DNA of 64,000 bases from an uncultured Desulfuromonadales bacterium (lineage in GTDB: Bacteria; Desulfobacterota; Desulfuromonadia; Geobacterales; Pseudopelobacteraceae), in contig CAIPTY010000010.1 of assembly GCA_903868145.1 (NCBI GenBank), positions 62,001-126,000 of the forward strand, written 5' to 3'. The notes beneath the pieces are model-generated. The model ran no database searches, had not been told where the DNA came from, and saw nothing but the letters and a program-made list of their open reading frames with translations. Positions 52,491 through 61,413 of the stretch are shown one piece after another. Each line of letters opens with the position of its first letter. The stretch's first letter is position 1. Made by a program: the position numbers and the translations under genes.

Positions 52491-52515
52491 GTAATCGCAC
52501 AACCAAGGATAGAGT

Positions 52516-53595
52516 ATGATCATGCATCAAAACCGTTCTGCTCTGCTTTTCGCAGCCCTCACCATGGTTCTGGCCGCCGGATGTTCAAAAAAGGCCGTTG
52601 TGGTGAAAAAAGAACCGGCTACGGTCAGGACGGAAAAACCGAAGGTCACTGAACCGCCGCCACGGATCGTCTCTTCCGGAAATGTGATCAACTCGATTGC
52701 CGCCATTGTTAATGATGAAATCATTTCCATGACCGAGGTCAACCGTGAAGCTCAACCAATGATCCGTGATGCTGAAAGGAAGTCTTTTCTGGATGAGGCT
52801 GCCCGTAGCCAGATAAAGCGCATGGCTCTTGAACAGCTTATCGAGAAGAAGCTGGTAGCCCAGAAGATCAAGGAACTGAAGATCAAAGTGGGCGATGAAG
52901 AGGTGCGGCAGGCCATTGAGGATGTCAAGAAACAGAATAATTTACCTTCACAGGAAGCTTTTGTTTCCGCCCTCGCCAGCCAGGGCATGACCTTTGAAAA
53001 ATACAAGGTGCAGTTGCAGGAACAGATCGAAAAGCTCAAACTGATCAGCATGGAGGTCCGGTCAAAAATTCAGGTCGCCGATTCCGAGATGCGCGAGTAT
53101 TATCAGGCCAATCGTGCCAAATATTCTGAGGAGGAGACATTCCGGGGGCGACATATTTTCATCCGCATCAGCGAAAAGGCGCCCGCTGACGACATCAAAC
53201 GTTCCATGACCACGGCGCTGATGGTGCTGGCTGAAGCCAAGAGCAGCAAGGATTTTGCGGAGCTTGCCAGGCTGTATTCGGAGGATCCGGCGGCGCGTAA
53301 GGATGGCGGCAGTCTGGGTGTATTCAAGAAAGGGGATATGATGCCCGAGCTTGAAACGGCCATCATGTCCATGAAACCGGGTGATGTCAGTGAACTGGTT
53401 TACACCCCGGCCGGTTTTCATATCGTAAAACTGGAGGAGCGTAACACCGGCAGAATGAAACCTTTTGACAAGGTCAAAGCGGAAATTGAAGAGGCGGTCT
53501 ATCGAAAGAAGTCTGAAGAGCGCTTTAATCAGTGGGCCAGGGATCTGCGCAGTAAATCAAGTATAGAAATCAAGGATCTGAACGGAATACTATAA
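52516..53595 (+). CDS. SurA/PpiC-like peptidyl-prolyl isomerase lipoprotein
   Basis: 359 residues from the ATG at 52516 (AAGGA 6 nt upstream). A VLAAGC lipobox gives a lipid anchor; a Val/Lys/Pro-rich linker follows. SurA N-terminal domain: INSIAAIVNDEIISMTEVNREAQPM with LEQLIEKKLVAQKI, then a parvulin domain with FRGRHIFIRIS, LYSEDPAARKDGGSLGVFKKGDMMPELETAI and YTPAGFHIVKLEE. Likely a chaperone for outer-membrane proteins. Tandem with the preceding parvulin gene; a third, soluble one is at 16748. Confidence 0.93.
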   Translation: MIMHQNRSALLFAALTMVLAAGCSKKAVVVKKEPATVRTEKPKVTEPPPRIVSSGNVINSIAAIVNDEIISMTEVNREAQPMIRDAERKSFLDEAARSQIKRMALEQLIEKKLVAQKIKELKIKVGDEEVRQAIEDVKKQNNLPSQEAFVSALASQGMTFEKYKVQLQEQIEKLKLISMEVRSKIQVADSEMREYYQANRAKYSEEETFRGRHIFIRISEKAPADDIKRSMTTALMVLAEAKSSKDFAELARLYSEDPAARKDGGSLGVFKKGDMMPELETAIMSMKPGDVSELVYTPAGFHIVKLEERNTGRMKPFDKVKAEIEEAVYRKKSEERFNQWARDLRSKSSIEIKDLNGIL

Positions 53596-53634
53596 GCCTG
53601 CAGCCATGGAAAAACCGGCAGCAAGCCTCCCCTG

Positions 53635-54372
53635 TCAGCGCCGTCGCAGGTATTTCAGAAACTCATCACACGAAAGCTGCTTCTTACTTACCAGATGGGC
53701 GATCTCACGGCTCATGGCTCTCTTTTCTCCCTCCTTCATTTCCTCTTTCAGAAGCACAAAGACCGGAGTATTACTACAGTAGGGATTGAGCCGGAACTTT
53801 TCATGCAGGCCGAAAGCAGACGCATCGGGAAGCATCAGGTTCACAAAAATCATGTATACCGGATGAATGGAAGTGAGCGCCCGGGCCTCTTTTGCGGTGT
53901 ACGCCTTGATGACTTCAAAACCAACCGCCTCGATTGCCTTTGACAGCTTTTCCTCGCCCAGGCGAGAGACCACCAGAGCCTGAAGATCCCAGGTTTCAGC
54001 CTCTTCGGTCAGGCCGTAGATTGCCAGCCGCTCCACCAGATAGTGTTCATCAATCGGCAGGGTGAAAAATCCTGCCACCGGGAAAACGCCACCCACCTTC
54101 CCTTTTTCACTGAGGAATACCACCAGCACGGGGATATTGCGTGTGGCAGGATCGCGCTTGATCCGCAGCAAGAGTCCCCAACCGTCATCGGAGAAGGGGG
54201 AAATATCCAGGATCACGCCCAGAGGACGGCCCTCGGCAAGGTTATCCGCCCGTTCAAGACGACCGCGGTAGCCCCCTTTTTCAAGGTAGAGGAGAATCTG
54301 TTCCTCCCGCCCCGTATCAGGTCCGATCCCGAGTACCCACAACTCCCGCCCGGAGGCAATCTCTTCTGACAT
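53635..54372 (-). CDS. two tandem degenerate receiver-like domains
   Basis: 245 residues from the ATG at 54372 (CAGGAG upstream; an in-frame extension to 54432 is unlikely). Residues about 10-115 and 125-240 both follow the receiver pattern: VILDISPFSDDGWGLLLRIKRDPATRNIPVLVVFL and YMIFVNLMLPDASAFGLHEKF with SNTPVFVLL. In the second, the phospho-Asp position reads Asn (FVNLMLPD), and neither has the N-terminal acidic pair, so phosphorylation is doubtful. Probably a protein-protein interaction module. Convergent with the parvulin pair. Confidence 0.7.
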   Translation of the reverse strand: MSEEIASGRELWVLGIGPDTGREEQILLYLEKGGYRGRLERADNLAEGRPLGVILDISPFSDDGWGLLLRIKRDPATRNIPVLVVFLSEKGKVGGVFPVAGFFTLPIDEHYLVERLAIYGLTEEAETWDLQALVVSRLGEEKLSKAIEAVGFEVIKAYTAKEARALTSIHPVYMIFVNLMLPDASAFGLHEKFRLNPYCSNTPVFVLLKEEMKEGEKRAMSREIAHLVSKKQLSCDEFLKYLRRR

Positions 54373-54447
54373 ACCCGCTCCTGTTGTCATCAATGCCGTC
54401 TGCATACCAGAATTTACGGGAAATAACCACACAAATTCAGTGATGAA

Positions 54448-55914
54448 TCAAGAGTATCGTTCCAGGATCCGATCGATGATAGTTGTCGTTGACTTGCCAT
54501 CCACAAACGACACCAGTTCCACACTGCCGCCGTATGATTCGACCAGCTCTTTTCCCACGACACCGTCAGCCGTGTAATCTCCACCCTTGGCCAGGATGTC
54601 GGGTCTGAGGGCGGTGATCAACTCCAGCGGAGTATCCTCGTCGAAAAGCACAACGAAGTCGATGCAGTCCAGAGCAGCCAGAATGTGCGCTCGTTCTTCT
54701 TCGTTGATTAAAGGCCTTTTGTCTCCCTTGAGGCGACGCACCGAGGCATCACTGTTCAGCCCCAGAACCAGCAGATCGCCAAGGCTCCGGGCCTTCTGCA
54801 GGTACTTGACATGACCGGCGTGCAAAAGGTCAAAGCAGCCGTTGGTAAAAACGATCCGCCGGCCCTGGTTTCTTACCGCATCGATGATGCCGGCCAGCAC
54901 ATCGCGGTTTTTGATCTTGGAGTCGCTGTCGCTGTGGGTCAGGGCAATGGCCGCAATGATTTCGTCCGGCACAACGGTTGATGTTCCCAGCTTGCCAACC
55001 GCTATACCTGCGGCGATGTTTGCCAGCCAAGCCGATTCTGCCATGCCCAGTCCGGCGGCCATCCCGACGGCAAGTGACGCCAGCACCGTATCTCCTGCAC
55101 CGGACACGTCGAAGACCTCGCGGGCCAGGGTGGGAATATGCACCGCCGCGCCGGAGCGTGAGAACAGTGACATTCCCTCTTCGCTACGGGTAATCAGCAG
55201 GTGTTCCAGCCCCGTTTTCTCCATGATCAGGCCAGCGGCACGCACCAGCGAATCAATATCGCGGATGGCGATACCGGCGGCAGCTTCGGCCTCCTTGCGG
55301 TTGGGGGTGAGCAGGGTAGCTCCGTGATAGCGGGCGAAATCGGTACCCTTCGGATCCACCAACACCGGTATGGCGCCCTCTCGGGCGGCTGAAATGACTG
55401 TATTAATAACCTTCGGGGTGAGCACCCCCTTGAGATAATCCGAGAGCAGGATGACGCTGTAGGAGGCGGCGTTAGATGAAATCCAGTCGCATACGGACAA
55501 CTCCATCTCTGGTGAGATCGGCTCACGGGACTCGCGGTCGATGCGCACAATCTGCTGGTTGGACGCCACCACCCGTGTTTTGCGGCTGGTGCGGCGGGTT
55601 TCATCCCGAAAAATCGCATCTATCGCCAAGCCGCGACGACTGAAATCCTTGAGCAGCGCCCAGCCGTTCTCGTCGTCGCCGATCACCGAACAGACCGACA
55701 CCTGCGCCCCCAGTGAGACCAGATTATTGACCACGTTGCCGGCACCACCCAGCCGCAGTTCCTCACGCAGCACATCCACCACCTGCACCGGTGCCTCGGG
55801 GGAGATGCGCTCCGCCTTTCCCCACAGGTACTCATCCAGCATCAGGTCGCCGATCACCAGGCAGCGAATGCCTCCAATATGGTTGAACAGTGATTCTATG
55901 GTTTTTCGATCCAT
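54448..55914 (-). CDS. hldE: bifunctional heptose kinase/adenylyltransferase
   Basis: 488 residues from the ATG at 55914, one base after the preceding stop. The N-terminal ribokinase-type domain (about 1-320) has VIGDLMLDEYLWG, LLTPNRKEAEA and FDVSGAGDTVLASLA (catalytic Asp). The C-terminal cytidylyltransferase-type domain (about 345-488) has IVFTNGCFDLLHAGHVKYL and LVLGLNSDASVRRLKG, and KSTTTIID near the end. It converts sedoheptulose-derived heptose-7-P via the 1,7-bisphosphate to ADP-heptose for the LPS inner core. Forms an operon with gmhA. Confidence 0.96.
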   Translation of the reverse strand: MDRKTIESLFNHIGGIRCLVIGDLMLDEYLWGKAERISPEAPVQVVDVLREELRLGGAGNVVNNLVSLGAQVSVCSVIGDDENGWALLKDFSRRGLAIDAIFRDETRRTSRKTRVVASNQQIVRIDRESREPISPEMELSVCDWISSNAASYSVILLSDYLKGVLTPKVINTVISAAREGAIPVLVDPKGTDFARYHGATLLTPNRKEAEAAAGIAIRDIDSLVRAAGLIMEKTGLEHLLITRSEEGMSLFSRSGAAVHIPTLAREVFDVSGAGDTVLASLAVGMAAGLGMAESAWLANIAAGIAVGKLGTSTVVPDEIIAAIALTHSDSDSKIKNRDVLAGIIDAVRNQGRRIVFTNGCFDLLHAGHVKYLQKARSLGDLLVLGLNSDASVRRLKGDKRPLINEEERAHILAALDCIDFVVLFDEDTPLELITALRPDILAKGGDYTADGVVGKELVESYGGSVELVSFVDGKSTTTIIDRILERYS

Positions 55915-55915
55915 G

Positions 55916-56866
55916 TCAGTGTCCAATCCGATCCAGTATCCCGGCAGCCAAAAGCGGGATCATGATCTCGTGGTGACCGGTAATGCTCAGGCCACGGCTG
56001 TTGCCAGCCGTCGGGCGCCTGACCACGTTCTGGAGCGGCCGGTAATGCTGGGTCATGTCGAAATTCGCCGTGGTGAAGCCGTCCACATGGAAGCCCATGT
56101 TCTGGGCGACGGAGAGCGCTTTGAGGAATACCTCCGGCATGATGACGGCGCTGCCGATGTTGATGAACACACCACCGTCTCCCAGGGTCGAAACCAGCGA
56201 TGTGAACAGGCGGAAATCGGTAAATGTGGCCTGGCCGAGCACGGCGCCGTCGCATTCAGGGTGCTGGTGAATTATGTCGGTCCCTACCGCCACATGCACG
56301 GTTGCCGGAATACCCTTGTTGTGGCAGGCGGCCAGAAGGCTGGATGAAACATGCGGATTGCTGCTCTCAACGATAAAACGACCCAGCGCCTCGCCGTATC
56401 CCAACCCCTGAGCGACTCCGGCCTTGAGGGCACGGTTGATATCTCGTCCGGTCTCCTCAGCCATGCCGAAGGTGCCGCAATGCAGCACGGCACACACATC
56501 CTCGCTGGTTTCGCCGATCAGGGATATTTCGTAGTCGTGGATCGTGGCGGAACCGTTCATGGCAACCGCCGTAATAATATCTGCCTCAATCAGTTCCTTC
56601 AGCACCGGCTGCAGGCCACACTTGATGACATGCCCACCAATGGCAATCACTACCGGTTTATCCCGTTCGCGAGCCTCCACCACAGCATTTATGACGGCGT
56701 TGAGACTCTCTGCTCCCAGTTGATTCGGAAGGATAGCCAGCAGCGCGGCAACGCTCATCCCGGAGGAGACCTTCCCGGCAAAATTCCGCTCCAGCAGCAC
56801 CTTGTTAGTGCGTTCGGCAATCGGGTAGGTTGTCACCCCGGAAAGATCAATCGGCTCGATTTTCAT
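55916..56866 (-). CDS. conserved protein of unknown function in the heptose cluster
   Basis: 316 residues, cytoplasmic, with no signal peptide. It has a Rossmann-like core with KPVVIAIGGHVIKCGLQPVLKELIEADIITAVAMNGSA followed by HDYEISLIGETSEDV and VHVAVGTDIIHQHP; the pattern reminds me of a deoxyhypusine-synthase-like NAD-binding fold, but I cannot assign an enzyme. It overlaps gmhA by 4 nt and abuts hldE, so it is probably in the same pathway (heptose or LPS assembly). Function stays open. Confidence 0.75.
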   Translation of the reverse strand: MKIEPIDLSGVTTYPIAERTNKVLLERNFAGKVSSGMSVAALLAILPNQLGAESLNAVINAVVEARERDKPVVIAIGGHVIKCGLQPVLKELIEADIITAVAMNGSATIHDYEISLIGETSEDVCAVLHCGTFGMAEETGRDINRALKAGVAQGLGYGEALGRFIVESSNPHVSSSLLAACHNKGIPATVHVAVGTDIIHQHPECDGAVLGQATFTDFRLFTSLVSTLGDGGVFINIGSAVIMPEVFLKALSVAQNMGFHVDGFTTANFDMTQHYRPLQNVVRRPTAGNSRGLSITGHHEIMIPLLAAGILDRIGH

Positions 56867-57432
56867 GAGAACAGGGCCTTTTCCACCAGGTCGCAGACGA
56901 TATGGATAATAGCGATGTGAGCCTCCTGGATGCGGGGAGTGTCATCTGACGGGACTATCAGTGACAGACCGCAGACGTTTCGGATACTGCCGCCATCCCT
57001 TCCCAGCAGGCCGACCGTACGGCAGCCGCGCGCCCGGGCCAGGGCCAGAGCCTTCTCCACGTTGACCGAATTGCCGCTGGTGGAAATGCCGACCACCATG
57101 TCTCCGGCTGCGGCCAGCGCCTCGACCTGACGGCTGAAGACCGATTCGAAGCCGTAATCGTTGCCGATTGCTGACAGGATCGATGTATCCGTGGAAAGGG
57201 CCACCGCCGGAAGCGCTCTCCGCTCCATCCTGAAACGGCTGACTATCTCGGCAGCAAAGTGCTGGGAGTCTGCGGCAGAACCGCCATTTCCCATGACCAG
57301 CAGCTTGTTGCCACGATTGAATGTATCCGCAAGCAGAACTGCCATTTCTGTGATCTGCGGCAGCATCTGGCGCTCGACAGCCTCCATGACCGATCGATGA
57401 GACTGCAGCTGGCTCGTGATGTCATCGATCAT
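56863..57432 (-). CDS. gmhA: sedoheptulose 7-phosphate isomerase
   Basis: 189 residues, the typical length. SIS domain: LLVMGNGGSAADSQHFAAEIVSRF, ALSTDTSILSAIGNDYGFESVF, VVGISTSGNSVNVEKAL, and LIVPSDDTPRIQEAHIAIIH with the catalytic Glu/His. It makes D-glycero-D-manno-heptose 7-phosphate, first step of ADP-heptose synthesis, the substrate of hldE two genes downstream. ATGA overlaps on both sides (with the glycosyltransferase upstream and the conserved unknown downstream). Confidence 0.95.
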   Translation of the reverse strand: MIDDITSQLQSHRSVMEAVERQMLPQITEMAVLLADTFNRGNKLLVMGNGGSAADSQHFAAEIVSRFRMERRALPAVALSTDTSILSAIGNDYGFESVFSRQVEALAAAGDMVVGISTSGNSVNVEKALALARARGCRTVGLLGRDGGSIRNVCGLSLIVPSDDTPRIQEAHIAIIHIVCDLVEKALFS

Positions 57433-58496
57433 ACGGCCTCCGCTGAATGAGTGGGTGGAATGTTGACGCGTTCATGCTTCAGCGAATCGGCAACGTCGTT
57501 GAATGATATAGCCGAGCCGATGCCCGGAAACATGATTTCATCTCTGCCCCGTACCGGAATAACATCCGGGGACTCCGCTTTAAGCCTGGCATACTGACGG
57601 AGAAGATCACGCTCGGCCCACAGCAGTGACAATGGGTACAGTTCCACCCCGGTGTGCAGTCCGTTCCAGCCGTGTCGCTGGAAATACCGCTGTTGCTTGT
57701 GGTGAAGAAACAGGGTAAACCGGTGACCGCGTCGGGCTGCCGACAGCACCCTGTCCATGGTGCCGCTCAGGTCGCCGGCCTCGGTCCCTCCGCCAAAATA
57801 AACCACGTAGTGCCGGGCGAGTCCCCAGCGTGAGAAATAGCGCGCCTCACTGGCGCTTGACTGTTGACGGCGCCGTTCCGCTGATCCGAACACCGGCTCC
57901 TGTCCGCAGACAAGCTCGGGACGTGAGCTGATGTATGTGTGATACCCTGCAACTTCAGCCCGGCGAATGTAGTCGCGCAGGCACCATTCTCCCCCATCGA
58001 GCTCTTCATCAAAACCGCCGACAGCCCTGTGCATCTCACCCCGCAAAAGAAGAGCCGCAAACGAGATCGAAAAAGTTTCAGCCCGGCTGCATCCCCGCGC
58101 CGGCGGCAGCAAACGGGGGACTCCGTCACCACGAAAAAGCGGCGATACGATACCGGCGTGGCCATCAGCGGCTGACTCCAGAAGCGCTTCCAGCCAACCA
58201 CTACAGATCTTTACGTGCGGTTTGACGATCACAACGATATCAGATTCGGAACGCGACAGGCCCAAGTTCAGAGCCGGCACCAGTCCGATGTTACGGGGAG
58301 GGGTAATGAACAGGCTCTGTTCGCCGAGCCGCTCGGAAAATTCCTCCAGCATCCGCTCGGTCTCACGGCTGCTGCCATTATCGATGACGATCAGACGGGC
58401 TTCAGGAGAATGGTTGAGAATTGCCGCAAGACAGGCGCGAGTTTCAAAGGGGCTGTTCCAGACCGGAACGATTATGTCAACAGTGGGTGAGGGCAT
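57429..58496 (-). CDS. glycosyltransferase family 2, first gene of the heptose cluster
   Basis: 355 residues. VDIIVPVWNSPFETRACLAAI and RLIVIDNGSSRET, followed by SRSESDIVVIVKPHVKI in place of the usual DXD, mark a GT-A family 2 protein; the metal-binding aspartates are partly replaced (IVKPH instead of LDxDx), so the activity may be altered. The C-terminal third (about 220-355) is helical with no recognised fold. It starts the operon gt-gmhA-unknown-hldE, so it probably acts in LPS core assembly. Confidence 0.8.
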   Translation of the reverse strand: MPSPTVDIIVPVWNSPFETRACLAAILNHSPEARLIVIDNGSSRETERMLEEFSERLGEQSLFITPPRNIGLVPALNLGLSRSESDIVVIVKPHVKICSGWLEALLESAADGHAGIVSPLFRGDGVPRLLPPARGCSRAETFSISFAALLLRGEMHRAVGGFDEELDGGEWCLRDYIRRAEVAGYHTYISSRPELVCGQEPVFGSAERRRQQSSASEARYFSRWGLARHYVVYFGGGTEAGDLSGTMDRVLSAARRGHRFTLFLHHKQQRYFQRHGWNGLHTGVELYPLSLLWAERDLLRQYARLKAESPDVIPVRGRDEIMFPGIGSAISFNDVADSLKHERVNIPPTHSAEAV

Positions 58497-58530
58497 CGTA
58501 CGTTATCAGGGGAAAAATATGGATCGTATC

Positions 58531-58695
58531 TCTACCACGGAGACACGGAGACACAGAGGAAAACTGGTCAAGCCGGAACGTCGTGAAAAGGCATAGTTGT
58601 GACGGAAAATACAATTCATATTACTGGTTCTGTTTTTCATCGCCAATCCATCTTTTATGAATTTCTCCGTGTTCTCCGCGCCTCCGTGGTGAGAA
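58531..58695. repeat. intergenic inverted-repeat element of the CAC(A/G)GAG family, copy 2
   Basis: Left arm 58533-58562 reads ACCACGGAG, ACACGGAG, ACACAGAGG; right arm 58660-58693 is the reverse complement with a few changes (CTCCGTGTTCTCCGCGCCTCCGTGGT). Arms of about 30 bp enclose about 100 bp. It fills the gap between a glycosyltransferase start and the end of mreB. Same repeat unit as 41041-41186. Confidence 0.8.
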
Positions 58696-58701
58696 AATGC
58701 T

Positions 58702-59751
<1,050 letters not shown>

Positions 59752-59980
59752 CTATCCTTTCATATACATCACACAGTATCGAGCAGAAAAGACTGTGAGA
59801 GTACCAGAGCATGGTTCCGAATGCAAGCCGGAAATGAGTCATGTCGGCAGGATGTTTAGCCGCTTGATTCAGCATGATTTACGTGGTATTCATGCTTCCG
59901 TTGAATACACCGATGTTTTTGTACCATGCATACGACGCCAGCAGCGTCCCACCAAACCCTGTCTTCAAACGGAGGAAACG

Positions 59981-60958
59981 ATGGAAAAGCAGAAGGTTCA
60001 CTACAGCGAACTGGGGCTTGTCAACACAAAGGATATGTTTGCCAGGGCCATGGCAGGCAAGTATGCCATCCCGGCCTACAATTTCAACAATCTTGAACAG
60101 CTCCAGGCCATTATCACCGCGTGCTCGGAAACCGGTTCTCCGGTCATTGTCCAGGTTTCCAAGGGCGCCCGCAGCTACGCCAACGAGACCATGCTCCGCT
60201 TCATGGCCATGGGGGCTGTCAAAATGGCCCGTGAAGCAGGATCGACCATCCCGATCTGCCTGCACCTGGATCACGGCGACTCCCTTGAACTCTGCAAATC
60301 CTGCATTGACAGCGGTTTCTCATCCGTCATGATCGACGGTTCACACCTCCCCTACGAGGAAAATGTGGCACTGACCCGTCAGGTTGTGGAATACGCCCAT
60401 CAGTTCGATGTCAGCGTTGAAGGTGAACTGGGCGTTCTGGCCGGCATCGAGGACGAGGTTTCTGCCGAACACTCAACCTATACCAAACCGGAGGAGGTGG
60501 AGGATTTTGTCAAGAAAACCGGCGTCGACTCCCTGGCCATATCCATCGGAACCAGTCACGGTGCCTACAAGTTCAAGGCCGGCCAGCCGGTGCCCCCGCT
60601 GCGCTTTGACATCCTGGAAGAGTGCGAGAAGCGGATCCCCGGATTCCCGATTGTTCTGCACGGAGCTTCGTCAGTCGTTCAGGAATATGTGACACTGATC
60701 AACATGTACGGCGGCAAGATGGAAGGGGCGGTGGGAATCCCCGAGGAGCAGTTGCGCAGGGCGGCGGCAAGCGCCGTCTGCAAGATCAATATCGATTCCG
60801 ACGGACGGCTGGCGGTGACCGCCAAGGTGCGCGAGTACTTTGCCAAGGATCCAAAGGAGTTCGATCCGCGCAAATATCTGGGAGAGGCCCGCAAGGAGCT
60901 GGTCAAGCTCATCAGGCACAAGAACGAAACCGTTCTTGGCTCGGCCGGAAAGGCATAG
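59981..60958 (+). CDS. fba: class II fructose-bisphosphate aldolase
   Basis: 325 residues from the ATG at 59981 (GGAGGA upstream); a longer frame from 59795 is unlikely. Class II zinc aldolase: YAIPAYNFNNLEQLQAII, CLHLDHGDSLELC (zinc His and the catalytic Asp), SSVMIDGSHLPYEEN, VEGELGVLAGIEDEV (metal Glu), IGTSHGAYKFK, and KINIDSDGRLA. It cleaves fructose-1,6-bisphosphate in glycolysis/gluconeogenesis. Divergent from mreB across 235 bp with no operator seen. Followed 49 bp later by a PilZ gene. Confidence 0.95.
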   Translation: MEKQKVHYSELGLVNTKDMFARAMAGKYAIPAYNFNNLEQLQAIITACSETGSPVIVQVSKGARSYANETMLRFMAMGAVKMAREAGSTIPICLHLDHGDSLELCKSCIDSGFSSVMIDGSHLPYEENVALTRQVVEYAHQFDVSVEGELGVLAGIEDEVSAEHSTYTKPEEVEDFVKKTGVDSLAISIGTSHGAYKFKAGQPVPPLRFDILEECEKRIPGFPIVLHGASSVVQEYVTLINMYGGKMEGAVGIPEEQLRRAAASAVCKINIDSDGRLAVTAKVREYFAKDPKEFDPRKYLGEARKELVKLIRHKNETVLGSAGKA

Positions 60959-61007
60959 ACTTGATGCTTGATATTACTCCCGGCGCTACTCAGGAGACAC
61001 CAACACC

Positions 61008-61379
61008 ATGAGTACCAGAAAGTTTTCCCGTGTCAACTTTCGAGTCGATGCGACCATCAAAGCAGCAGACCGCCAGTTCAGCGGCAGTGTTGACAACCTC
61101 AGCATGAGCGGCATGTTCATGGTAACTGACAAGCGTCTGCCACTGAACGAGCCTGTTGACATTACCATCGCCATAACCGGTACGGAGCCTCAGATCAGTG
61201 TCAATTTCAGCGGTAAGGTCGGCAGGATCATTGAAAATGGCATGGCATTCATCTTCGAGAAAATCGATCTGGATTCCTACACGCACCTAAAGAACATCAT
61301 CGCATATAACATCGACGATTCCGAAAAGGTGATGGAGGAAATCTACCATTCAATCGATGAGAAGCGTGCAAGAGAATAG
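61008..61379 (+). CDS. PilZ-domain protein (c-di-GMP receptor)
   Basis: 123 residues, essentially one PilZ domain. The c-di-GMP-binding RxxxR motif (RKFSR, Arg4 and Arg8) and the (D/N)xSxxG motif (DNLSMSGMF, residues 28-36) are both intact. Its likely role is to bind c-di-GMP made by enzymes such as the two GGDEF proteins in this window and pass the signal by protein contact. Its ATG follows fba by 49 bp and the methyl-accepting gene follows 34 bp later. Confidence 0.9.
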   Translation: MSTRKFSRVNFRVDATIKAADRQFSGSVDNLSMSGMFMVTDKRLPLNEPVDITIAITGTEPQISVNFSGKVGRIIENGMAFIFEKIDLDSYTHLKNIIAYNIDDSEKVMEEIYHSIDEKRARE

Positions 61380-61413
61380 TACTACTTACCTGACCGTCCT
61401 CAAGGGTGGCATC

